A stretch of DNA of 33,842 bases from Oligoflexia bacterium (lineage in GTDB: Bacteria > Bdellovibrionota > UBA1018): NCBI GenBank assembly GCA_903895855.1, contig CAITVN010000018.1, forward strand, positions 1 to 33,842, written 5' to 3'. The notes beneath the pieces were generated by a model, which did not search any database, was not told where the DNA came from, and saw only the letters and a program-made list of their open reading frames with translations. The stretch's first letter is position 1. Each line of letters opens with the position of its first letter. Positions 7,366-14,165 of the stretch are shown piece by piece. The position numbers were made by a program, and so were the translations under genes.

Positions 7366-8219
7366 TCCAAAACCCGCGGTTTTATTCCAAAAACTGAACC
7401 GAACAGGGCGAGAATGAGAAGCAAGGCCACCGGGAGCGAGGCAAAGCACACGACAATGAATGCCCCAGCCGGAAGATCCCAATAATAGCTAAGGGCCATG
7501 CCGACCATGCTGAGTACCAACCCCAAAGCCCACCCAAAGATCAGGCGCGCTCGAATCGATTCAAAAAACAAAGTACTCACCACCGAAGGCACAATCAGAT
7601 AGGCGAAAACCTGCAGCACTCCAGCCATACTCACTGACGAAGTGATCACGACCCCGAAAAGGGCGTAGAAAAGAAAATCCCAAAACGGAGACCCCACTTT
7701 TTTCGCCCCCCCGTGGCTAAACGAAGCTGCGATTAGCTGCTTTCGAAACGCGTAATGCACGCTCGATACGCCGCCATAGATCAACGCAGTTTTCAAAACG
7801 TCACCCCAAGTTACCCAAAGCACCTGGCCAACCAGCAAGTCTTTGATGTGTTCAGCCCCGTGAGCGATGCGGTCAACGACTAACACGACAGCAGCTGACG
7901 CGAGCGCGTAAACAATGCCGATGATCGCTTCTTGCGAGAAAAGCTTTTCGTGGCGACGAGCCAGTGCAAAGAGCGCTGCCGCCACAAACGTACTACCCAA
8001 CGAAATAAAATAGGCCGCACCCGAATGGTGCTCGAACCCCATTAAAATAGCGAGGGTTGCACCAAATGCGGCGACTTGGGCAAGGCTGAGGTCAACAAAG
8101 ATCACTCCGCGAGCGAGCACGTGAAGACCCAAATAACAGTGAATGCCCGCTAGAATGAGGCACATCACAAAAGGCGCAGACAAAAACCGAACGGCTTCGA
8201 CGAATGATTCTAGGTGCAT
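7362..8219 (-). CDS. Metal ABC transporter permease (ZnuB/MntB family)
   Basis: The protein has 285 residues and about eight hydrophobic segments. It shows the ABC-3 family pattern: AGIHCYLGLHVLARGVIFVD followed by LSLAQVAAFGA near the N-terminus, then SQEAIIGIVYALASAA and AGVLQVFAYLIVPS near the C-terminus. These permeases form the membrane channel for zinc, manganese or iron import with a periplasmic binding protein and an ATPase. It begins 3 bases after the stop of the binding-protein gene, so the two are co-transcribed. No ATPase gene is adjacent, so the partner must be encoded elsewhere. The metal is inferred from the binding protein and is uncertain. Confidence 0.88.
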   Translation of the reverse strand: MHLESFVEAVRFLSAPFVMCLILAGIHCYLGLHVLARGVIFVDLSLAQVAAFGATLAILMGFEHHSGAAYFISLGSTFVAAALFALARRHEKLFSQEAIIGIVYALASAAVVLVVDRIAHGAEHIKDLLVGQVLWVTWGDVLKTALIYGGVSSVHYAFRKQLIAASFSHGGAKKVGSPFWDFLFYALFGVVITSSVSMAGVLQVFAYLIVPSVVSTLFFESIRARLIFGWALGLVLSMVGMALSYYWDLPAGAFIVVCFASLPVALLLILALFGSVFGIKPRVLD

Positions 8220-8222
8220 AAA

Positions 8223-9191
8223 CTAGCCGGCCTTTCTTTTTGAAACTGAATTTTCAGTCGAAGTTTCAACCGATTTGATGAGGTCTTCATAGAGATCTTC
8301 AAGATTCTTAATCTGAGGTTCACCTTCAACCGCAACGGGCACTGTGTGAGCGACAACTTCTGGCACTTCTTGAATGATTTTTCTGGTCACCGTTGGATCG
8401 AAATAATTTTCAACCAAAATGAGCGGCACTTTTTGCTCTCGAATCAGATTGATCACACTCAAGATGTGCGCGCTCGTTGGCGGTATGCCCGGCTTCGGTT
8501 CTAAAATAGCCACGTTGTCTAATTTGAATCGGTCGAAGAAATAAGTGAGGGTCTTGTGATACGAAATGACTTTCTTGACTCCACTTTTTGCCACTCGGGC
8601 ACTCCAGAGTTTCACTTTTTCATCGATACCTTTACCAAAATTCAGAGCGTTTTCTCGGTATTTGACAGCATTGGCAGAATCGAGTTTCGCTAATCGCTCT
8701 GCGATCACGTTTGCCGCTTTCACTGCTCTCAACGGATCTAACGTAAAGTGCGGATTACCCTGCGGATGCACATCGCCATCTGCGCGACTGACTTTTCCGG
8801 TCGCCGCTTCAAGCACATCGATCGAGTTACCCACTTCGAGGTACCCATCAGAGCCTTCAGCGACTTTTGGATTTCTCGCCCCTCGCAAAATACTGGGCAA
8901 CCAACCCACCTCAAGATCAAGCCCTACTGAAACGACCAAATCTGCCTTCGAGGCCTTCACCATGAAAGAGGGTTTAGCCTCGATGAAGTGCGGATCTTGA
9001 GTGCCTTTCGCAATCGCTTCAACAGTCACCAGGTCGCCCGCGACCACTTCAACCAGTGAGCGCAAATCGGTGGTGGTCGTCAAAACCGTGAGCTTTGCTT
9101 CGGCGGCCGTTGCCACCACCAGGCCCAAGCTCAGCGCCGAAAAACCAGTGACTAAAAAAGTTTTCGAAAAAATTACTTTAGCTAAATTCAT
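8223..9191 (-). CDS. ZnuA-like periplasmic metal-binding protein
   Basis: The protein has 322 residues. ATG at 9191 is chosen because AAAGGAGAC lies just upstream; the in-frame TTG at 9215 precedes that ribosome site and is unlikely. A signal peptide ends near AAEA/KLTV (residue 32). The cluster A-I metal ligands are visible: H68 in QDPHFIEAKP, H138 in GNPHFTLDP, H202 in SYHKTLTYF, and an acidic ligand in ENYFDPT (E271 or D275). The His-rich loop of many zinc-specific ZnuA proteins is reduced to a short DGDVHPQGNPH segment, so manganese or iron cannot be excluded. It delivers metal to the ZnuB-like permease encoded directly downstream. Confidence 0.88.
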   Translation of the reverse strand: MNLAKVIFSKTFLVTGFSALSLGLVVATAAEAKLTVLTTTTDLRSLVEVVAGDLVTVEAIAKGTQDPHFIEAKPSFMVKASKADLVVSVGLDLEVGWLPSILRGARNPKVAEGSDGYLEVGNSIDVLEAATGKVSRADGDVHPQGNPHFTLDPLRAVKAANVIAERLAKLDSANAVKYRENALNFGKGIDEKVKLWSARVAKSGVKKVISYHKTLTYFFDRFKLDNVAILEPKPGIPPTSAHILSVINLIREQKVPLILVENYFDPTVTRKIIQEVPEVVAHTVPVAVEGEPQIKNLEDLYEDLIKSVETSTENSVSKRKAG

Positions 9192-9237
9192 GATTGTCTC
9201 CTTTATACAGACCAATTAGAGGGCCGAAATTTCAAAC

Positions 9238-10311
9238 TCAATATCCGTGCGCGGGGTGTGCGCCGATCGCAAGATTCCATTGCAAACTCATGCGATGATC
9301 AGCCGGGTCACCTTCATGCGCGATGTGATCGTACTGTAGGCGAAACCCCGAAAACTCAGACGGAAAAAACCCTAAAAGAGCCGACTGCTTGTACGTCGGC
9401 TCAACGCCCACTTCATGGGTAAGACCCAAGAAATCAGCTCGCACTTGAGCCCACCACCTTTCGCCGAATTGGTACTGCAACCAACTAGAGAGCCCGCTCA
9501 ATTTCTCAGTCGACAGGTATTCAGTTGTCCAAAGAGCCGAGGTGTATTTACCGCCAACCGATGGTCTCCATTTGAACGTCATGTCGGTACCCAGAACAGA
9601 CGTTTTCGTGTCGTTTTGATTCAAACCAACCGTGCCAAAGAGGTTCCACTCAACAGTCGTTGAATCATTGAGGTCCCAAAGGTTCTTTAACTGTGCGACT
9701 CCCGCAAACGCATTGGGATTCGGGCTTGCGAAAAGCCCTTGAGCTCGGCCAGCAAGCGCTTGCAACGTGAATTCGGTATACCAAGGTGACGGCACAAGCA
9801 CCGCGGCTGAAACGCCCATGTCGTTCAGACCTTCTTCTGACAAAATAGCCTGACTAATCAGCGGAGCATCAATGAACGGAAACGCGTGGGTGTGAAACAA
9901 ATTGTGTCGACCCATCGCAGCCTTAAATTTTCCTACTTTGAACGTCACACTCGGTAGTGAGAGCGTCTCGAAATAGACTTCTTCGGGTTCGAACGCAAAA
10001 CCGTGATCATGAGCCACCGCAGACTCTACTGGCGCGATCGAAAAAAGGGCGACCGCCCGCAAATACGGGTCAACATCAGCGGTAAACTGAAGCTCAGCTT
10101 CTTGAAACAATAACCCGTTCGGCAGAGGCGAAGCCGAATCGTTGCCACTCACGCCCTTTCGAAACAGACCCAAAACACTGATGCTGGTATCGGGGTTCAT
10201 CACCTTGGCGCCCCCGCTAGAAGAACTAGAGCTCGTTTCTGCAGATGATAGATTGACAAACCCGCAACTAAATAACGCCGACCAAAAAGCCACACGCGTA
10301 AATGCTTTCAT
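9238..10311 (-). CDS. Outer-membrane beta-barrel protein of the metal-uptake operon
   Basis: The protein has 357 residues. A signal peptide (WSALFSCGFVNLSSA/ET) is followed by a Ser/Gly-rich linker. The rest alternates hydrophobic and polar residues as in porins (for example FTLQALAGR, TVEWNLFGTVGL, FRLQYDHIA) and ends in an aromatic residue (HGY), as outer-membrane barrels usually do. His-containing patches (AHDHGF, RHNLFHTHAF, HIAHEGD and the end AHPAHGY) would suit divalent metal contact. It starts the co-directional set with the binding protein 46 bases downstream, so it may admit zinc through the outer membrane. No specific family was recognised. Confidence 0.65.
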   Translation of the reverse strand: MKAFTRVAFWSALFSCGFVNLSSAETSSSSSSGGAKVMNPDTSISVLGLFRKGVSGNDSASPLPNGLLFQEAELQFTADVDPYLRAVALFSIAPVESAVAHDHGFAFEPEEVYFETLSLPSVTFKVGKFKAAMGRHNLFHTHAFPFIDAPLISQAILSEEGLNDMGVSAAVLVPSPWYTEFTLQALAGRAQGLFASPNPNAFAGVAQLKNLWDLNDSTTVEWNLFGTVGLNQNDTKTSVLGTDMTFKWRPSVGGKYTSALWTTEYLSTEKLSGLSSWLQYQFGERWWAQVRADFLGLTHEVGVEPTYKQSALLGFFPSEFSGFRLQYDHIAHEGDPADHRMSLQWNLAIGAHPAHGY

Positions 10312-10323
10312 AGAAGTCTCCGA

Positions 10324-10337
10324 TCATTATAAAATGA
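10324..10337. promoter_or_regulatory. AT-rich inverted repeat before the porin gene, possible Fur/Zur-type site
   Basis: TCATT-ATAA-AATGA lies 12 bases upstream of the porin start codon within an AT-rich gap of 108 bases. The position would suit an operator of a metal-responsive repressor. The match to a known Zur or Fur consensus is only partial. Confidence 0.25.
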
Positions 10338-10419
10338 ATAGTTAAATGAATATTGTGATTAAAAAATGAGAACTGAAAATAGTCTAAAATAGCTAAGAAA
10401 AGGCCGCCTATGCCCGATA

Positions 10420-10842
10420 TTAGCTTAAGAAACCAGAAGGCGGAGCACGCGCTCGCGCAAATTCAAAAAACAGATGATCAAGTCGAAATGAGGTGGGTGA
10501 ATCAACTAGAATTTTCTGACTCTGATCAGCCACAAATGCGGGGCTTAGAGCTATCGCACTTCTAAACTGCGGCTGCATTAAGCACACGACACACGAAGAA
10601 TCAAAAGAGTCGCGCACTGATGTCGCGGCAGAAAATTGCCATTGGCCTTCAAGATCTCCAAGACCTCGTTGTGCCGAAACCACCGCAATGTCAGAATCAA
10701 ATCGAGAGTGAGCGCCCTGGTGAATGCTTCCTAAGAATCCCGTCAAAAGCAGAAAGGCAATCAACGCAACGATATTAAACTTTATCGAGCGCTTAAAGAA
10801 GGGTTTGATTTTGAATCGAAACTTCAAAAGCATTTTCCTCAT
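10420..10842 (-). CDS. Small DUF2946-like membrane or exported protein
   Basis: The protein has 140 residues. It has a basic N-terminus, one hydrophobic segment (NIVALIAFLLLTGFLGSI), the pair HQGAH just after it, a CVVC motif near the middle and the C-terminal string ARARAPPSGFLS. DUF2946-type proteins share an N-terminal membrane segment, conserved Cys/His and a near-C-terminal R-x-P-P, and often sit beside metal transport genes. That fits here: it is the first gene of the same-strand set leading to the porin, binding protein and permease. Start choice is uncertain: ATG 10842 has no clear ribosome site and ATG 10833 follows AGGAA closely. Function is unknown; metal handling is an inference. 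Confidence 0.5.
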   Translation of the reverse strand: MRKMLLKFRFKIKPFFKRSIKFNIVALIAFLLLTGFLGSIHQGAHSRFDSDIAVVSAQRGLGDLEGQWQFSAATSVRDSFDSSCVVCLMQPQFRSAIALSPAFVADQSQKILVDSPTSFRLDHLFFEFARARAPPSGFLS

Positions 10843-10916
10843 TCTAAGGTCATTCTGTTTCTAATTGCACTCTCTCATGGCCGACTGCCTAACTGAGACT
10901 TTGCCGGGGCAAAAAA

Positions 10917-11001
10917 TGGTGCTCGCGCCCGGACTCGAACCGGGATGGGTTACCCCACTGGTTCCTAAGACCAGCGTGTCTACCAATTTCACCACGCGAG
11001 C
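10917..11001 (-). tRNA. tRNA-Leu (TAG)
   Basis: Read on the minus strand the 85 bases have acceptor GCTCGCG/CGCGAGC, anticodon stem TGGTC/GACCA-type pairing with loop CTTAGGA (anticodon TAG), a long class II variable arm, T loop TTCGAGT, and encoded ACCA. Confidence 0.93.
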
Positions 11002-11065
11002 ACAAATTAACCAACTAGTTCATTTTCGGCAGATAGACAATTGGTAAAAAGCCAATTGACCATTT

Positions 11066-13369
11066 TTAAAGGCTGGTCAACCCAGCCTTAGCCTTTCCGT
11101 TCTCTTCTAGAAGCGAATAGTACCACGAAAACTGATACCAAAGGTCAACCTGCTCAAGCGCGACCTCTTTTTTCTCCATCAGTAGGGTAAGCCCCACTAG
11201 TCCCAATCGTCTAATCTCAGAAGTCGTCGAAAGGTAGTCGAGTAAGGTCGGCAAAAGGGCTTTAACCTGAATGAGGCCTTCAATACGTTTAGTCAACTTC
11301 ACGATTCCCTCAGACACCAGTGACGAAACCGGCCACTCCAGGTCGCTCACTTGCCCATCAATGAGACCCAAGACCTTATAGAGCCTTTCTCTTTGCTCAT
11401 AAAACCCTTGAATCGTCTTACGAATACTCAGACTATACTGAGCTGACCCATCTTTCATTCTTTGCGGACCAAATGAAGTCAAAAGAGCTGGCTTCAAGGT
11501 CTCAGGTATTTTCGAATTCTCGATTGACCGAACATATTGAATGGCCCTGTCAATAGCCGCCAAATCTGACTTCGCGCCCTGGTAGGTATTCTTGAGGTAC
11601 TCGCTCTCACGCGCCAACTCGGCAAGTCTGGCAGTCAAAAATTCAGACTCATCACAAACCTGTTCAAATCCTTTCACTTCGCCGAGTACTAGATGATCTT
11701 TCCAGCCCCACTGGGTGAGTTTGAACCGAACAAATTCTAAATCAGCGTGTTTTTCAGCTTCAACCCTGAGGCAATCAAAAATCTCAACTGCCGCAGACTG
11801 TGACAAGTACCTCGAACGCTCGTTCAAGACTCGCCTCACCTGCGCTGCCTGTTGAGACTGAAATGAATTAACGACATAACCTACCCTCTCAGGAGTTAGG
11901 TCAAGAAGCGCATTCAACAGATTTTGCTTAAATCGGCTCTCTTCTTCTTGGGCTTCAAGTTGCTGATCGAATGATTCGGGCAAATCAACACTGAGCGACT
12001 CAACCTGATTTTTGGCTTCATTTTCAGCGAGTGCCGACCGCTGATCTTCGGCCCACTGATTGACTTCAAGTGCAGAACTAAAATCAGTGTGAATTCCGTT
12101 AAACCCAGATTCAAATATTGCCACCGCCTCTGACTGCGCCATGAACTGCCTTGACTGTTCAATATAAGAGGCCCAAGTTTCAAGGCCCGAAGCCATTTCT
12201 AAGCGCATGATCTTGTCAGGGCCCAAGGTGCCGACTTTTCGCATCGAAAGGTATTCAGTTTTCGCCCGTCGAAAGGCTGGATTTAGCCAATAGAACCACC
12301 CTCCCGTTTTAAGGTGTGAGGCCATTTCTCTGAGTAAAACGGGGTCAGTAGCCGCCCCCAGATCAAATTGCTCGCTAAGGCGCGACTCCATGTCAAGAAC
12401 AGGCTTAGCCCGCTTCGACCAGGCATCAATCTTCACTCTCTGAGATCGACCCAATATCGACTCTCTCAACCAGCCATGAAGTTTTTTCGGAAGGGCCTCA
12501 ATCTGACTGTAAGAATCAAAGATCAGTTGCGCCTGAGATAGGGTCTTTGGCTCGAAAGACCCCATTTTTTCAGACAATTCGGCAAAAAATCCAATTACCC
12601 ACTCAAGTTCGTTCTTCTTCGATTCCTGAATTCTGATCAAGTCGACCAATTGATTCATTTTGAGAGAATCTAGTCGCCAATGCTCTATTCGATCGCAAAC
12701 CGAACGCGTCATACGATATTCGGGAACGCGCTCAAAGTGCTTCAACGCCTGCTCAGTGAGTAACCTCAAACTTCGCACGTCTCTCACAAACTCGATTAAC
12801 CGTCGAAACCCCTCGGGGCTTGCTAACTCTGAAATGGCTTTTAGTGGAATCTGCTGCTGCGTAAAATCTGGGGCATTCTCCAACCACAACAAGAGGCTTT
12901 CAAGCTCTTCAATTGAGATGTCTTTGATGTTTTGCCGAAAAAGAGGACTCGTTTGAATTTCAACCCAAACTTTGTTCAGACTAATGATCAGATAGCGAAG
13001 CTGGCGAATCAGCGACTCGCCACCCTGGGCCGTTAACTTACCGGTGACAAGCCCATACCAGGGATGTTGATCAGGCCGCTCGCCAATACCAAAGACCTGA
13101 CCTTTGAGTGTCGTCCACCGTTTCAGCAAATTTTGGTGATGTCTGGCGACTTCGATCGTGATTTCTTGGGCACCTTGAATTCTGGCTTCAGCTGTTTCAG
13201 CTCCTAAACCCACCCCTTTTTCTTTGAGTTTCATCAAATCACCCAAAAGATCATGCAAACTTTTACCTGATTGTCCTATTTTTTCAGACATTGTATGCAC
13301 AAATCTCGAAGTGTAGTCAGGTGACTGACTCAGATTTCCTTGGCCAGGAAGGGTTGAAGAAGTGTTCAT
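11066..13369 (-). CDS. Large helical protein of unknown function next to the deaminase
   Basis: The protein has 767 residues from ATG 13369; TTG 13390 would add seven. I do not recognise a family. It lacks a signal peptide and membrane segments and is almost wholly alpha-helical by composition, rich in Leu, Glu, Gln, Lys and Ser. It has repeated Trp-containing helical stretches (for example LLKRWTTLKG, SLLLWLENAP, WFYWLNPAFRRAKTEYLSM, LTQWGWKDHL). A cytoplasmic scaffold or partner protein is plausible. It is divergent from the deaminase gene, and the two start codons are only 39 bases apart, suggesting shared or nested control. The closest analogy I can offer is a lineage-specific Bdellovibrio-type protein. 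Confidence 0.8.
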   Translation of the reverse strand: MNTSSTLPGQGNLSQSPDYTSRFVHTMSEKIGQSGKSLHDLLGDLMKLKEKGVGLGAETAEARIQGAQEITIEVARHHQNLLKRWTTLKGQVFGIGERPDQHPWYGLVTGKLTAQGGESLIRQLRYLIISLNKVWVEIQTSPLFRQNIKDISIEELESLLLWLENAPDFTQQQIPLKAISELASPEGFRRLIEFVRDVRSLRLLTEQALKHFERVPEYRMTRSVCDRIEHWRLDSLKMNQLVDLIRIQESKKNELEWVIGFFAELSEKMGSFEPKTLSQAQLIFDSYSQIEALPKKLHGWLRESILGRSQRVKIDAWSKRAKPVLDMESRLSEQFDLGAATDPVLLREMASHLKTGGWFYWLNPAFRRAKTEYLSMRKVGTLGPDKIMRLEMASGLETWASYIEQSRQFMAQSEAVAIFESGFNGIHTDFSSALEVNQWAEDQRSALAENEAKNQVESLSVDLPESFDQQLEAQEEESRFKQNLLNALLDLTPERVGYVVNSFQSQQAAQVRRVLNERSRYLSQSAAVEIFDCLRVEAEKHADLEFVRFKLTQWGWKDHLVLGEVKGFEQVCDESEFLTARLAELARESEYLKNTYQGAKSDLAAIDRAIQYVRSIENSKIPETLKPALLTSFGPQRMKDGSAQYSLSIRKTIQGFYEQRERLYKVLGLIDGQVSDLEWPVSSLVSEGIVKLTKRIEGLIQVKALLPTLLDYLSTTSEIRRLGLVGLTLLMEKKEVALEQVDLWYQFSWYYSLLEENGKAKAGLTSL

Positions 13370-13408
13370 GAATTTAGTTTGATCCCCCAAAAGAGATTTT
13401 TCACCGAA

Positions 13409-14158
13409 ATGAGTAAAATGGCAAAATTCTTTTTAGAAAAAAATTCAATGGCGCTAATTGAATTTGAAAACGAGACCTACGTTTCTTTTCAATCGTTTCC
13501 GTTTACTCCGATCATTCACCTCATTGATGCCCTTTATTCGCGGTTTCCCGACCGGGCCCGACTCATGGTGAGATCACGTATCTTCTGCAATTATCAGCCA
13601 ACCGTAGCCTGTTTGGCCGCAGTTAAGGTTTCAGCGAAACGCCTCAGTTTTGATAAATCTCGGTGCGAACCCAGACCCTGGGTTGATTTGACTCATTCTG
13701 CGGCTGCCCCTATTTTCGAAACTAGAACTTCGCCGACCTCACCCGAACAAACTGAAATCGTCACCGACTTCGAACAGCACGAGAAAACCCACACCGAACT
13801 TAAGAAAAATCAGCCTCAACACCAGCTCGATCGGCCGGTCAGAGCTTGGGGCTACTCTTCGAGCGACCAGCGCATTTGGATTACCCGTAACCTAAGCTCT
13901 CTAAACCCCATGCGCCACGCTGAGTGGTGTCTCGCATATTCGATTCTCGAACACCGAAGTCGAGTTGAGACTTTCGAACCCCTAAACTTCGCGATCTGGG
14001 TTTCACTCAAGCCCTGCAAAATGTGCGCGGCAATCATCTCTCAGTTGGCGAGCGCGGCCCCACAGGGCTCAACGGTTCAGGTGAAATTCTTAAGAAATGA
14101 CCCGGGCCCCATGGCAACCCATACGGTTCTGGATGGCAAGATCACTCAAATGAGTTGA
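13409..14158 (+). CDS. Deaminase-fold protein, Bd3614-like
   Basis: The protein has 249 residues from ATG 13409; TTG 13379 gives ten more. The C-terminal domain carries the zinc and catalytic motifs of the cytidine/nucleic-acid deaminase superfamily: MRHAEWCLAYSIL (H170, catalytic E172) and SLKPCKMCAAII (C203, C206). The spacing and the strand leading to the second motif (FAIWVSLKP) fit the fold. An N-terminal alpha/beta domain of about 90 residues and a polar linker precede it. This two-part layout recalls the Bd3614-type deaminases named for a Bdellovibrio protein, which have a separate N-terminal domain. Substrate is unknown: tRNA or other nucleic acid, nucleotide, or prey nucleic acid are all possible. 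No signal peptide is seen. It converges on the coiled-coil gene with only 7 bases between stops. Confidence 0.75.
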   Translation: MSKMAKFFLEKNSMALIEFENETYVSFQSFPFTPIIHLIDALYSRFPDRARLMVRSRIFCNYQPTVACLAAVKVSAKRLSFDKSRCEPRPWVDLTHSAAAPIFETRTSPTSPEQTEIVTDFEQHEKTHTELKKNQPQHQLDRPVRAWGYSSSDQRIWITRNLSSLNPMRHAEWCLAYSILEHRSRVETFEPLNFAIWVSLKPCKMCAAIISQLASAAPQGSTVQVKFLRNDPGPMATHTVLDGKITQMS

Positions 14159-14165
14159 GGTAACG

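Noticed and set aside
7235-7417. Short plus-strand frame over tRNA-Asp
   Set aside because: It is the translated antisense of the tRNA, a common annotation artefact.
10865-11047. Short plus-strand frame over tRNA-Leu
   Set aside because: It is the translated antisense of the tRNA.
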